From Bradyrhizobium zhanjiangense (GTDB lineage Bacteria > Pseudomonadota > Alphaproteobacteria > Rhizobiales > Xanthobacteraceae), in the NCBI RefSeq assembly GCF_004114935.1, contig NZ_CP022221.1:8081001-8145000 (forward strand): DNA of 64,000 nucleotides. The letters are read 5' to 3'. The position numbers and the translations under genes are program-made. Positions 1-9,848 of this stretch are shown here, piece after piece. The notes beneath the pieces were generated by a model. That model was not told where the DNA came from, did not search any database, and was given only the letters and a program-made list of their open reading frames with translations. The number at the start of each line of letters is the position of its first letter. Position 1 is the stretch's first letter.

Positions 1-339
1 GGCGAAGGCGCCGACGACGATGCCGACCGCCATCGCGATCACCATCGCCACAATGCCGATCGAGAGCGAGACGCGGCCGCCCATCATCAAGCGCGCGAGC
101 ACGTCGCGGCCGAGTTCGTCGGTGCCGAGGATATGCGCACCCGACAGCGGCGGCGCGAACCGCTTCATGATGTCGATATAGGTGTCATCGAATGGCAACA
201 GATAAGGACCGAACGCCGAGCCGAGCACGAGCACCAGAATGATCACGGCACCCGCGAGTGCGAGGCGGTGCCGGCGGAAGCGCCGCCAGGCGGCCTGGCC
301 GGGGGCGGGCTGGACTGTGGAAAGGGTCGCCGTCGCCAT
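1..339 (-). CDS. Peptide/nickel ABC transporter permease (DppC/OppC type), partial
   Basis: Inner-membrane permease of a dipeptide/oligopeptide/nickel ABC importer; it would pair with the DppB-type permease just upstream. Only the first 113 residues are visible because the gene runs off the left edge. The reading starts at ATG 339-337, three bases after the stop of the upstream permease gene. A hydrophobic segment lies at residues 28-46, and the family signature HILGTDELGRD at residues 69-79 is followed by a second membrane segment from about residue 90. That signature is typical of the OppC/DppC permease and absent from the DppB partner. The ATPase genes expected next would lie outside the window. 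The substrate cannot be read from sequence. Confidence 0.9.
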   Translation of the reverse strand, partial: MATATLSTVQPAPGQAAWRRFRRHRLALAGAVIILVLVLGSAFGPYLLPFDDTYIDIMKRFAPPLSGAHILGTDELGRDVLARLMMGGRVSLSIGIVAMVIAMAVGIVVGAFA

Positions 340-342
340 CGC

Positions 343-1293
<951 letters not shown>

Positions 1294-1320
1294 CTCAGGC
1301 TGCCCTGCACACCTGATAGA

Positions 1321-3012
1321 TCAGGCCCAGTACCATTCGCGGATGTTCCAGCAGTTGATGGAGGTGTTGATGTTGGGACGGAAGCCTTGCAGCCCCTCCT
1401 TGACGCCCTCGGCAATGAACCCCTGAAACAGCGGCAGGATGGCGAGATCGTTACGGATCAGCTTCTGCAGCTCGCCATAGGTCGCCTTGCGCTGTGACAG
1501 ATCGAACTGCTTGGCGCCTTCGGCGAGCAGCCGATCGGCCTCCGCGCTCTGGTACTGATAGGTGTTGTAGCCGCGGCCGCCTTTGGCGGGAATGGAGCCC
1601 GAGCCGAAGCGCGGCGTCACGTCGGGGTCGCTGCCCAACATGAAATTCACGCCCACGATCACCGAGTTGAACTTCGACTGCTGCCAGAAGTCGCCCCAGA
1701 TCACGGCCGCCGGCATGTTGTTGACGCGCATCGCAGCGCCGATCGCACGCCAGTCCTGGATCAGAAGCTGCTGGGTCTGCTCGCGCACCGCGTTGCCTGA
1801 CGTCGTGGAGTTGGCGAATTCGAGCTTGACGCCGCCCTTCTCGCGAATGCCTCCGGAGCCGCGAACCCATCCGGCGGCATCGAGCAGCGCGTTGGCCTTG
1901 GCCGGATCGTATTTATGCTGCGGCAGTCCCTGTTGGAACGACCAGGCCTGCTGCGGCACGAAGCTCTCGGTCTGCTTGGGCAATCCGTAATTGAGCGCAT
2001 CGATGATCGCTTGCTTGTTGATGGCGAGATAGAGCGCTTCGCGCACCGCGCGGTCGGCGAAGGGACCGAACTCCAGATTGGGCGCGATGTGCTCCACAGA
2101 GGACGTCGAGGAGACAACGATCTTGCGCCCCTTCAGCGTCTTCGCCTCCTGCACGAAATTCGGCAAGATGCCCTGCAGGCCGGTGTAGTCGACCTGGCCG
2201 GTGCGGAACTGGGTGTAGAGAACGGTGAGATCAGGAATGTATTTGAAGACCACGCGTTCGACGTACGGTCCCTTGCCGTGATAGCCGGTGTGGGCATTGA
2301 GCAGGATGTGGTCGCCGGGCACGCGCTCGCCCCAGCGGAACGGCCCGGTGCCGACAGGCGCATTGTGGAATGGTGAGGCGTTCGGATCGGAGACCTTCTC
2401 CAGGATGTGCTTGGGCACGATGAAGGTCAGCGATCCCAGGATCGACATGTAGGGCGAATAAGGCGCTTCCATTCGCCAGTGGATCTCGTCGGGCGCGACG
2501 ACCTTGATGTCCTTGACCAGGCTATGGCCGACGCGGCTGCGGGCGCGAAAATCGGGATTGTTGATCAGCTCGAGCGAGAACTTGACGTCATCGGCCGTGA
2601 ACGGCGTGCCGTCATGCCACTTCACGTCGCTGCGCAGCTTGATCTTCCAGGTCAGACCGTCGGCCGACAGACCGCCATTCTCGATGGTCGGGACTTCGCG
2701 CGCGAGGTCGGGAACGAAATTGCCGGCGGGATCGATGAACCAGAGCAGAGAGAACACCTGCCACCAGACGCCCTGATCGACCTCGATGCCGGGCATCAAG
2801 GGATGAAAGACGGTCGGCTCCTGCGACAGCGCTGCGATCACCTGCCCGCGCGGCTTGTCCGGCGGATTGGTCGGGCGTTCGACCTGCGCGAAGGCGTTGC
2901 CTGCAAGTGTCCATCCTGCCGCGGCGCCGGCCCCAAGCTGGAAGAATTGACGGCGATTCGGAATGCCGAGATGCACTGCTCCAACGCCGAACTTGCCGGT
3001 GCCGTCTGCCAT
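1321..3012 (-). CDS. ABC transporter substrate-binding protein (SBP_bac_5), Tat-exported
   Basis: Periplasmic solute receptor of the DppA/OppA family (563 residues), which delivers peptides or related compounds to the two permeases downstream. I chose the ATG at 3012-3010 because GGAGAG lies six bases upstream; the open frame extends further but has no better start. The N-terminus carries a twin-arginine signal (RRQFF at residues 20-24, a hydrophobic stretch, then a probable cut after AFA near residue 42), suggesting folded export by Tat. Family features include the EPTVFHPLMPG segment and the TADDVKFSLE segment common to SBP_bac_5 proteins. The gene is divergent from the XRE-cupin regulator, which is the likely controller. 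Confidence 0.92.
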   Translation of the reverse strand: MADGTGKFGVGAVHLGIPNRRQFFQLGAGAAAGWTLAGNAFAQVERPTNPPDKPRGQVIAALSQEPTVFHPLMPGIEVDQGVWWQVFSLLWFIDPAGNFVPDLAREVPTIENGGLSADGLTWKIKLRSDVKWHDGTPFTADDVKFSLELINNPDFRARSRVGHSLVKDIKVVAPDEIHWRMEAPYSPYMSILGSLTFIVPKHILEKVSDPNASPFHNAPVGTGPFRWGERVPGDHILLNAHTGYHGKGPYVERVVFKYIPDLTVLYTQFRTGQVDYTGLQGILPNFVQEAKTLKGRKIVVSSTSSVEHIAPNLEFGPFADRAVREALYLAINKQAIIDALNYGLPKQTESFVPQQAWSFQQGLPQHKYDPAKANALLDAAGWVRGSGGIREKGGVKLEFANSTTSGNAVREQTQQLLIQDWRAIGAAMRVNNMPAAVIWGDFWQQSKFNSVIVGVNFMLGSDPDVTPRFGSGSIPAKGGRGYNTYQYQSAEADRLLAEGAKQFDLSQRKATYGELQKLIRNDLAILPLFQGFIAEGVKEGLQGFRPNINTSINCWNIREWYWA

Positions 3013-3081
3013 GGCCACTCTCCGTTGTCGCACGCGGCACCGTCCCCCGCGCCCCGAGACCCCGGCGAAGGGACAGGAGTG

Positions 3082-3184
3082 GGCTTTAGTGCTTCTAAAT
3101 TTTTCAGCCAAAATTTCATCACGACTAAATACAGCTGTCAATCGCATTGCTAGAATGCGCGACCTTTTCACTCCGACTAAAGCC
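3082..3184. promoter_or_regulatory. Candidate operator repeats between transporter and XRE-cupin regulator
   Basis: This AT-richer divergent spacer contains several TTTAGT/ACTAAA half-sites: an inverted pair TTTAG-5-CTAAA at 3084-3098, ACTAAAT at 3124-3130, and ACTAAAG at 3176-3182. GGCTTTAGT at 3082-3090 is also the exact inverse of ACTAAAGCC at 3176-3184. Repeated symmetric half-sites beside a divergent HTH regulator are what an operator usually looks like. That the regulator at 3229-3861 binds them is inference. Confidence 0.4.
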
Positions 3185-3228
3185 AGGGCCTAGTGGTCCG
3201 AGGCTGAGATGATGCATGGGAGAGCGAC

Positions 3229-3861
3229 ATGGATGGTCGCGGCGATACGAAGGATCCGAAGGACGCCCCGGCGATCGAGGCCGACGATGCGGTCGACCAG
3301 CGCCTCGGCGAGACCGTGCGGCTGCTGCGTCAGCGCGCCAGCCTCTCGATCCAAGACGTCGCCAACAAGACCGGCCTCTCCACCGGCATGATCAGCCAGC
3401 TCGAACGCGCGCGTGCCATGCCGTCGATCCGCACGCTGCGCCTGCTCAGCATCGCGCTCGACGTTCCCATCTCCTATTTCTTCGAGAGCAGCGATCCCGC
3501 CGACGTGCAGCGCTACATCGTGCGCAAGAATAACCGGCGGCTGCTGCGGCTCACCGCCAGCGGCGTGGTCAAGGAAGCGCTCACGCCTGACGGCAAAGGC
3601 CAGCTCGAGCTCTACGAGCTCACGCTCAATCCCGGAGCCTCCTCCGGCACCGACTTCCTGCAGCACACCGGCGAGAAGGCGGGCTACATCCTCTCGGGCA
3701 GCCTGCGGCTGTGGCTCGACAACCAGGCTCATGTACTGGAGGCCGGCGACAGCTTTCGCTTTCCGAGCATCGTGCCGCACATGTTCGACAACCCGACCCA
3801 GCAGGTGGCGCGCGTGATCTGGGTGACGACGCTGCGCCAGACCGATCCGCCGGCGGGATGA
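3229..3861 (+). CDS. XRE-family transcriptional regulator with C-terminal cupin domain
   Basis: 210-residue cytoplasmic regulator. Residues 25-80 form a helix-turn-helix of the XRE/HipB type (LGETVRLLRQRASLSIQDVA, GLSTGMISQLERARAMPS). Residues about 125-200 form a small cupin barrel (LNPGASSG...HTGEKAGYILSGSL...AGDSFRFPS..PHMFDNP). This two-domain layout is shared by the PuuR/SutR-type regulators that sense small metabolites through the cupin. GGGAGAG sits just before the ATG. It is divergent from the peptide-type ABC transporter, with symmetric half-sites in the spacer, so local control of that transporter is likely but unproven. Confidence 0.92.
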   Translation: MDGRGDTKDPKDAPAIEADDAVDQRLGETVRLLRQRASLSIQDVANKTGLSTGMISQLERARAMPSIRTLRLLSIALDVPISYFFESSDPADVQRYIVRKNNRRLLRLTASGVVKEALTPDGKGQLELYELTLNPGASSGTDFLQHTGEKAGYILSGSLRLWLDNQAHVLEAGDSFRFPSIVPHMFDNPTQQVARVIWVTTLRQTDPPAG

Positions 3862-4004
3862 TACGGTACTCCCTCTCCTGAGGGGCCCCGCCGCCCGCTA
3901 CCACCGTAAATTGCCCCTCGACGGAGCCACGCGGAGTCTGTAGCTCACATCAAGCCGGACGAAGCGGCCGGGCGGTCCGCGGTTGGCGTCTTTGGTGTGA
4001 GACC

Positions 4005-5867
4005 ATGAAACTCAGGGGGCTTCTGACACTTGCGATGGCCGCCCAGGTCATCGTGACCGCTGCGGCCCTTCTCGCCTCCTATGCTGTGACTGGCAGCGCA
4101 GGGTTCGGCACGGCCCAACTCATTGCCCTGCTGGTGAGCGCCGCCGTTGCAGCGCTGCTCGCGCGGCTCTGCACGCGGGCCATCGAAACATCAGAAGCAA
4201 AACGCGCCGCCGCGCAATCAGCCGCACTGTCGCAAGCGCGCAGCGACAGTGCGCAGATGACGCAAGCCGTCATCAGGACCGCACTCGATGCCTTCATTCA
4301 GATCGACGACAGCGGTGTCGTGCTGGAGTGGAGCCTTCAGGCCGAGGCCCTGACCGGATGGACGCGCGAAGAGGCTCTCGGCGCCGATGTCGTCGATCTC
4401 ATCGTCGCCGAGCCGCTCCGCGCCGCCTTCAGGCAACGCATGGCGCGACTCGTTCCGGAATTGTCGGCCGCACCAAGCGGCATGCGCTTCGAGGTCAGCC
4501 TGATCGACAGGAACGGCGACCACATCCTGACCGAGGCGTCCAGCACGGTGTTACGGGTAGGAGAGCGCTCCATCATCAACACCTTCGTCAGGGACATCAC
4601 CCATAAGCGCGCTGCCGAGGAGCAATTGATCCAGGCCCAGAAGATGGAGGCGGTCGGCCAGCTCACCGGCGGCATCGCGCACGAATTCAACAACATGCTC
4701 ACCGTGATCACCGGTACGATCGAGATCCTCGCCGACGCCGTCAAGGACAACCCGCCGCTTGCGACCATCACCAAGCTGATCAGCGAAGCCGCCGACCGCG
4801 GCGCCGCGCTGACATCGAGCCTGCTGTCCTTTGCACGCAAGCAGGCGCTCCAGCCGGCCGAGATCGATGTCAACGAGCTGATCGAGGAGCTGGCAAAGCT
4901 GCTGGCGACCTTCGACAAGAAGGTCGAGATCGTGACCAGGCTTGGCGGCAACGTCTGGCTCGCCTACGCCGACCGCGGCCAACTGAGCTCGGCGCTGCTC
5001 AACCTCGCAATCAACGCTCGCGATGCGATGCTGGACGACGGCAAGCTGACGCTGACGACGCGCAACGTCGTGTTTGGCGTCCGCGAGGCGGTGGCGGTCG
5101 GCGCCGGCTATGCCGGCGACTATGTCGAGATCGAGATCGCCGATACCGGCACCGGCATTCCGCGGGCCATCCTCGAGCGCATCTTCGATCCGTTCTTCTC
5201 GACCAAGGAGGTCGGCAAAGGCACGGGGCTCGGGCTCAGCATGGTGTTCGGTTTCGTCAAGCAGTCCGGCGGCGGCATCAAGGTCGCGTCCGAAGAAGGA
5301 AGCGGCACGGTTTTCACGATCTACCTGCCGAAGGCGGAGACGAGCGCGCTTCGCCCGACCGGCTATGACGACCGCAAGATCGTCGGGGGTAAGGAAACCG
5401 TCCTTTGCGTCGAGGACGACCGCGACGTCCGCCGCTACGTCACCGTCCAGCTCGAGAGCCTCGGCTACAAGGTCATCTCCGCCGCCAATGCGGCCGAAGC
5501 GCTGGCCGTTTCGGCCGAAGGCACCGCGTTCGACCTGCTCTTTACCGACATCGTGATGGCCGGCGGCATGAACGGACGGGAGCTCGCCGAGCAAATGGTG
5601 GCCGCGCGGCCGTCCCTGCGGGTGCTGTTCACATCCGGATATGCCTATGATTCGCTGCACACGCAGGGACGCGCCACGATGGCGCCGCTGCTGAGAAAGC
5701 CCTATCGCAAGGCGGAGCTCGCACGCATGCTGCGCCGCTGTCTCGACACCGCGGTCGATTCCGCCGGCGATGCGATCCCGACGCCCTACTCCGTGCAGGC
5801 TGACGTCGAGGCTTTTCTGCGCAGGCAGGCGGCCGAAGACAACGGCACGACGCGGCCGCGGAGATAG
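4005..5867 (+). CDS. Hybrid sensor histidine kinase (PAS, HisKA, HATPase, receiver)
   Basis: 620-residue membrane-attached sensor kinase. Two hydrophobic segments near residues 6-28 and 36-55 leave almost no periplasmic loop. A PAS domain follows (about 82-200), then HisKA with phosphoacceptor His226 in GGIAHEFNN, the HATPase domain with N-box Asn333/Asn337, G1 box DTGTGIP (380-386) and G2 box GKGTGLGLS (404-412), and a C-terminal receiver with acidic pocket 470-472, phosphoacceptor Asp515 and Lys565. The HEFNN H-box and attached receiver are typical of the FixL/NtrB-like hybrid kinases abundant in rhizobia. No separate response regulator is adjacent. The signal is unknown; sensing is probably in the PAS domain or membrane because there is no periplasmic domain. 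Confidence 0.92.
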   Translation: MKLRGLLTLAMAAQVIVTAAALLASYAVTGSAGFGTAQLIALLVSAAVAALLARLCTRAIETSEAKRAAAQSAALSQARSDSAQMTQAVIRTALDAFIQIDDSGVVLEWSLQAEALTGWTREEALGADVVDLIVAEPLRAAFRQRMARLVPELSAAPSGMRFEVSLIDRNGDHILTEASSTVLRVGERSIINTFVRDITHKRAAEEQLIQAQKMEAVGQLTGGIAHEFNNMLTVITGTIEILADAVKDNPPLATITKLISEAADRGAALTSSLLSFARKQALQPAEIDVNELIEELAKLLATFDKKVEIVTRLGGNVWLAYADRGQLSSALLNLAINARDAMLDDGKLTLTTRNVVFGVREAVAVGAGYAGDYVEIEIADTGTGIPRAILERIFDPFFSTKEVGKGTGLGLSMVFGFVKQSGGGIKVASEEGSGTVFTIYLPKAETSALRPTGYDDRKIVGGKETVLCVEDDRDVRRYVTVQLESLGYKVISAANAAEALAVSAEGTAFDLLFTDIVMAGGMNGRELAEQMVAARPSLRVLFTSGYAYDSLHTQGRATMAPLLRKPYRKAELARMLRRCLDTAVDSAGDAIPTPYSVQADVEAFLRRQAAEDNGTTRPRR

Positions 5868-5877
5868 GCGTCTCGCT

Positions 5878-6903
5878 TCAGCTCATCCTTCGCCGCAACG
5901 TCGCCGAGGGCGTCTCGCCGAATTTTTCGCGGTAGGCCCCCGCCATGCGGCCGAGATGGGTGAAGCCGAGATCGAAAGCGATCTCGGTGATGGAGGCATC
6001 GGGCGAAGCCTGCGCGAGGCGGGCGTTCAGACCGGCGAGGCGCATGTCGAGCAGCATCTTCGAGATCGACAGGCCGAAGTGACGGCGGAAGCCGAGCTGG
6101 AGCGCGCGAATGCCGATGCCGGAGGCGCAGGCGAGCTGCGCGAGGTCGAGCGGCTCGCCGGCATTGTCCGCAAGATGATCCCGCGCGGCGCGGAGCGCGC
6201 GCGGCAGACGCTCGGCCCGGCCCGAAAACGTCCTGATCGCATCCGACAGGTCATGCCGCTGGCCATTCAGGAGGTGATCCAGCAGAACCTCGCGCCAATC
6301 GGCCATCGCGACCGGTGACAGTCTGCCGGCGGGACCGAGACGTTCGGCAAGCGTCATCAGCTGGGCAAGGCTGGCCCGAAACGCCCGCCCCGACGGCGCG
6401 TCCAGGTCGATCACAGGATCGAACTCGACCGTGCCGGCCGCCCTGCCCGACAGCGCCGCGACGCGCTGCTCGACCATGCGACGATCGAGCAGCAGGATCG
6501 CTTGCGCGCAGTCGGCCCAGGTCATGCGCGTCGGGATCGTCGGCGACAGCAGTGACGCCGTCCGGTCCGGCACGGCATCGAGCTCGCAGGCGCCGGCACG
6601 AATGCGGGCGGTGCCCGTGAGCGGGACTTGGACCAGGAAAAAGCGTTCGAGGCAGCCGGGATCAATGCTGACCGATCCGCCATAGGCGACATAGTTGATG
6701 GAAAAGCCTGCGAATGCCGCGCAATTGTGCCGGGCGGAGAAGCCGGCGGCACGCGCACGCGTCGGCTTGAGATCGTGCGGACAGAAGATGCGTCCGATCT
6801 GCTCGGCTGCTTCGTCGACATCGTCAGTGGTGACGCGGGCGAAATCCGCAAGCCGTTCGGCTGCGGTTGGTCTCGCGCTCATTTCCAGCACGGCTGCGGA
6901 CAT
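5878..6903 (-). CDS. AraC-family transcriptional regulator
   Basis: 341-residue DNA-binding regulator. The C-terminal 100 residues carry the double helix-turn-helix of AraC/XylS proteins (LACASGIGIRALQLGFRRHF and ITEIAFDLGFTHLGRMAGAY, ending FGETPSATLRRRMS). The N-terminal 200 residues resemble the AraC-binding-like domain of regulators of aromatic or amine catabolism. An alternative start lies seven codons in. The gene is divergent from the cupin/monooxygenase pair across 187 bases, which makes those genes the likely targets. It ends ten bases from the convergent kinase gene. Confidence 0.9.
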   Translation of the reverse strand: MSAAVLEMSARPTAAERLADFARVTTDDVDEAAEQIGRIFCPHDLKPTRARAAGFSARHNCAAFAGFSINYVAYGGSVSIDPGCLERFFLVQVPLTGTARIRAGACELDAVPDRTASLLSPTIPTRMTWADCAQAILLLDRRMVEQRVAALSGRAAGTVEFDPVIDLDAPSGRAFRASLAQLMTLAERLGPAGRLSPVAMADWREVLLDHLLNGQRHDLSDAIRTFSGRAERLPRALRAARDHLADNAGEPLDLAQLACASGIGIRALQLGFRRHFGLSISKMLLDMRLAGLNARLAQASPDASITEIAFDLGFTHLGRMAGAYREKFGETPSATLRRRMS

Positions 6904-6920
6904 CGTCGACCACGCTTCGC

Positions 6921-6958
6921 GTCACGAAATTACTTTAAGCCTATAATAGTTCCGTGAC
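6921..6958. promoter_or_regulatory. Inverted repeat with promoter-like core in the AraC/cupin spacer
   Basis: GTCACG (6921-6926) and CGTGAC (6953-6958) form a perfect inverted pair that encloses an AT-rich core containing TATAAT at 6942-6947. The site lies about 20 bases from the AraC start and about 130 from the cupin start. It could be the AraC operator/promoter region; no convincing -35 box was found. Confidence 0.3.
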
Positions 6959-7090
6959 AGCGAAAAGGGCCGCATCCACAAAATCGTCGTGCTGCATGGC
7001 AACAGCCGTTGCGGATTCGTTTAGCGGATAGACAGGCGGGCCACGACTGGCCGATGCTCCATCCCCGCCGGAATCCATGAGGAGGCGAGC

Positions 7091-7540
7091 ATGACTGCAC
7101 TCGAAAAGGGCATTACTGCAAACGGCACGGGCTATGGCGGCAAGAGCTGGAACATCCTGGGCCAGGTCTATTTCCCCAAGGCCGTGACCGACTCCACCTT
7201 CGCGTTCGAGACCAACAGCGATCCCGGCCAGTTCGTGCCGGTGCATATCCATCCGACCCAGGACGAGTTCATCCTGGTGCAGGAGGGCACGCTCGACCTC
7301 AAGCTCGACGGAAAATGGGTCAAGGCCCATGCCGGCGACCTCGTGCGCATGCCGCGCGGCATCCCGCACGGCTATTTCAACAAGTCCGACAAGCCGTGCC
7401 GCGCGCTGTTCTGGGTCTCGCCGATGCAGAAGCTGGAGGCGCTGTTCAACCAGCTGCACAACCTGACCGACCCTGCCGAAGTCGTACGCATCTCGGCGCT
7501 GCACGAGGTCGACTTCCTGCCACCAGAGGCGAACGACTAG
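7091..7540 (+). CDS. Cupin domain-containing protein
   Basis: 149-residue single-domain cupin. The metal-binding motif is clear: His52, His54 and Glu59 (HIHPTQDEF), with His93 in the second motif (MPRGIPHGYFN). GAGGAGG lies eight bases before the ATG. Such small cupins can be dioxygenases, isomerases or metal-sugar binders; the sequence does not decide. It sits 107 bases upstream of a flavin monooxygenase in the same direction and is divergent from an AraC regulator, which suggests a role in the same catabolic step. Confidence 0.85.
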   Translation: MTALEKGITANGTGYGGKSWNILGQVYFPKAVTDSTFAFETNSDPGQFVPVHIHPTQDEFILVQEGTLDLKLDGKWVKAHAGDLVRMPRGIPHGYFNKSDKPCRALFWVSPMQKLEALFNQLHNLTDPAEVVRISALHEVDFLPPEAND

Positions 7541-7647
7541 GCAGCCCGCCTCCTCGTCACTTTCATCTGCTTGCAGCTCCGCCGGCCGCGCCTTGCGGCC
7601 GAACGTGGCCGCTTGCGCGCGAAACACCACTGATTGCGAGCAAACCC

Positions 7648-9138
7648 ATGATCACTCCGAAGCATGTCTGCGTGATCGGCGCCGGCGTCTCCGGCCTTGC
7701 CGCCGCAAAAGCGTTCTCCATCCGCGGTCACCGCGTCACCATCATCGAGCGCAGCGGCGATCTCGGCGGCGTCTGGGAGCCGGCGCGCTCCTATCCCGAA
7801 GTGCAGACCCAGAGCCCGAAGGAGCTCTACCGCTACACCGACCGCGCCATGCCGGACGCCTATCCGGAATGGCCGACCGGGCCGCAGGTCCACGCCTATC
7901 TCGCCGACTACGCGAAGAGTTTTGGCCTCGACCGCATGCTGCGCCTCAACACCGAGATCGCCGGGATGGCGCGGCGCGCCGACGACAAACCGGGCTGGGC
8001 GCTGGGGCTGCGCGGCAAGGACGGTGCGACGTCGCAGGAAGACTTCGATTTCGTCGCGGTCTGCACCGGTCAATTCAACGAACCGCGCGAGCTGCATTGC
8101 CCGGGCGAGGACGGCTTTGTGGCAAACGGCGGCCAGATCCTGCATTCGTCGAAATACAATGATGCCGCCCTGGCAAAGGGACGCCGCGTCGTCGTGCTCG
8201 GCGGCTCGAAATCCGCGACCGATATCGCCGTGAACGCAGTCAAGGCAGGCGCGCGCGAGGTCACCATCGTGATGCGCGAGCCGGTCTGGCGCATCCCCTA
8301 TTTCATCGGCGGGCTCGTGAACTTCAAGCGCATCCTCTACATCCGCGCGCAGGAGGAGATGTTTCCGGGCTGGGGCATCAGCACGATGGCCCGGCTCGCG
8401 CACCGCCTCGCCGCGCCGCTGGTTTGGGCGAACTGGCGCGGGCTGGAGAGCCTGTTGAAGGCGCAGCTCAAGCTCAACCGGTGCAACATGGTCCCGAAGG
8501 AGCGGATCGAGGACGGCGTCAACTGCTCGGTGCCGATCGCAACGCCGGGCTTCTATCCCATGGTCGCCGACGGCCGCATCAAGGCCGTGTTCGGCACGTT
8601 CGATCATTATGACGGCGACAGCATCGTGATGAGCGGCGGCGAGCGCATCGGTGCCGACATCGCGGTGCTCGCGATCGGCTACAAGCTCGGCGTGCCGTTC
8701 CTGCCCGCGGCCTACCAGCAAAAGCTGGTCGATGCCGATGGGCAGTACCGGCTCTATCGCCTGATCGCCAACCCTGATCTGCCCGAGCTCGGCTTCGTCG
8801 GCTTCAATTCATCGTTCTGCACCGTGCTCTGCGCCGATCTCGCCGCGAACTGGCTGGTGCGCTATGCCGATGGCCAGCTCGTCAACCAACCGACGGCGCA
8901 AGCCATGCGCGACAACATCGAGATGATGCTGCACTTCAAGCGCGTCGAACGGCCGGCCGCGGGCGTCTATGGCGGCCTGTGCGTCGCGCCGTATCACTAC
9001 CGCCATTTCGACGAGCTGATGGCCGATATCGGCGCGAAGAACCAGAAGCGCGGCGGGCTCGCCGGGCGCTTCTCGCCGCCGGATGCGGATGCCTATGCCA
9101 AATTCTTGGCCACGGCGCCGGACTATCGCGCGGCGTAA
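7648..9138 (+). CDS. Flavin-containing monooxygenase (FMO/BVMO-like)
   Basis: 496-residue FAD- and NADPH-dependent monooxygenase. The N-terminal FAD fold is GAGVSG (residues 11-16). The FMO fingerprint GxxxHxxxY appears as GGQILHSSKY near residue 170, followed by the second nucleotide fold in VVVLGGSKSATD. I placed the start at ATG 7648 because it directly precedes the FAD-binding strand; the longer frame would overlap the cupin gene. The family oxygenates nitrogen, sulfur or carbonyl carbons of small molecules. Its last 16 bases overlap, antisense, the 3' end of the GntR gene. Confidence 0.88.
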   Translation: MITPKHVCVIGAGVSGLAAAKAFSIRGHRVTIIERSGDLGGVWEPARSYPEVQTQSPKELYRYTDRAMPDAYPEWPTGPQVHAYLADYAKSFGLDRMLRLNTEIAGMARRADDKPGWALGLRGKDGATSQEDFDFVAVCTGQFNEPRELHCPGEDGFVANGGQILHSSKYNDAALAKGRRVVVLGGSKSATDIAVNAVKAGAREVTIVMREPVWRIPYFIGGLVNFKRILYIRAQEEMFPGWGISTMARLAHRLAAPLVWANWRGLESLLKAQLKLNRCNMVPKERIEDGVNCSVPIATPGFYPMVADGRIKAVFGTFDHYDGDSIVMSGGERIGADIAVLAIGYKLGVPFLPAAYQQKLVDADGQYRLYRLIANPDLPELGFVGFNSSFCTVLCADLAANWLVRYADGQLVNQPTAQAMRDNIEMMLHFKRVERPAAGVYGGLCVAPYHYRHFDELMADIGAKNQKRGGLAGRFSPPDADAYAKFLATAPDYRAA

Positions 9139-9848
9139 GGCGTGTCGGACATCGGCAGCACCGTCTCGAGATCCGAATCGATCACATCCGCCGTGCGCTG
9201 ATAGTGCTGCTGCAGCAGCGCGACGGCATCGTCGGTCTTCCGGTCGAGCACGGCCTGGAGGATCTGTGCATGCTCGGTCCCGATCTTCCGGACCGGGTAG
9301 GCCTTCGCGATCGACATCATGCGATAGCGGTAGAGCCGGTCGGCAAGCTGCTCGCAGAAGCCGAGCAGCGGGCGCGAGCCGCACAGGCCAATCAGCGTCG
9401 CGTGAAACGCGCGGTGCGCCTTTTCCCACTCGGGATTGTCCGCGAACTTTTCCGGATCGAGCGAACGCGGCGTGCGGTCGAGGCGGTGATGCGTCACCAG
9501 AAGCGCCTCCTCCCATTCTTGCGTCGCGTTCTGCATGGATTCGCGCAAGGCCAGCCCTTCGACCCAGCAGCGCGTCTTGGTCAATTCCCGGAGCTCGTCC
9601 TTGCTGACCGGCTTCACGTAGAAGCCGCGCTGCTCCATGCCGACGACGAACTCCTCGGTGGTGAGACGGTTGAGCGCCTCGCGGAGCGGGGTCTGCCCGA
9701 CATTGTAGTGCTCCATCAGAAAGCGCGACTGGAGCTTGCGTCCGGGCGCAAGGCGCGTGGTCAGGATGTCGGCCTTGAGGCGGGCATAGATGCTCGTCGC
9801 CAGCGTCGCCGGCGCGTCGGTCTTCGGGCTCGACAGGTCTGAGCTCAT
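9123..9848 (-). CDS. GntR-family regulator, FadR/FCD subfamily
   Basis: 241-residue regulator. The winged helix is at about residues 14-80 (IYARLKADILTTRLAPG, then VGQTPLREALNRL). The all-helical FCD effector domain follows at about 90-225, with the family's FHATLIGLCGS segment and the C-terminal AVLDRKTDDAVALLQQHY helix whose histidines help bind metal or acid ligands. FCD regulators usually respond to organic acids, often intermediates of the pathway they control. It is divergent from the aromatic cluster starting at 10025 and probably represses it. Confidence 0.92.
   Translation of the reverse strand: MSSDLSSPKTDAPATLATSIYARLKADILTTRLAPGRKLQSRFLMEHYNVGQTPLREALNRLTTEEFVVGMEQRGFYVKPVSKDELRELTKTRCWVEGLALRESMQNATQEWEEALLVTHHRLDRTPRSLDPEKFADNPEWEKAHRAFHATLIGLCGSRPLLGFCEQLADRLYRYRMMSIAKAYPVRKIGTEHAQILQAVLDRKTDDAVALLQQHYQRTADVIDSDLETVLPMSDTPYAAR

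Noticed and set aside
4551..5660. Long antisense frame (369 codons) within the hybrid kinase gene
   Set aside because: High GC creates long shadow frames opposite real genes. The kinase on the plus strand has all domain motifs, and the antisense product matches nothing.
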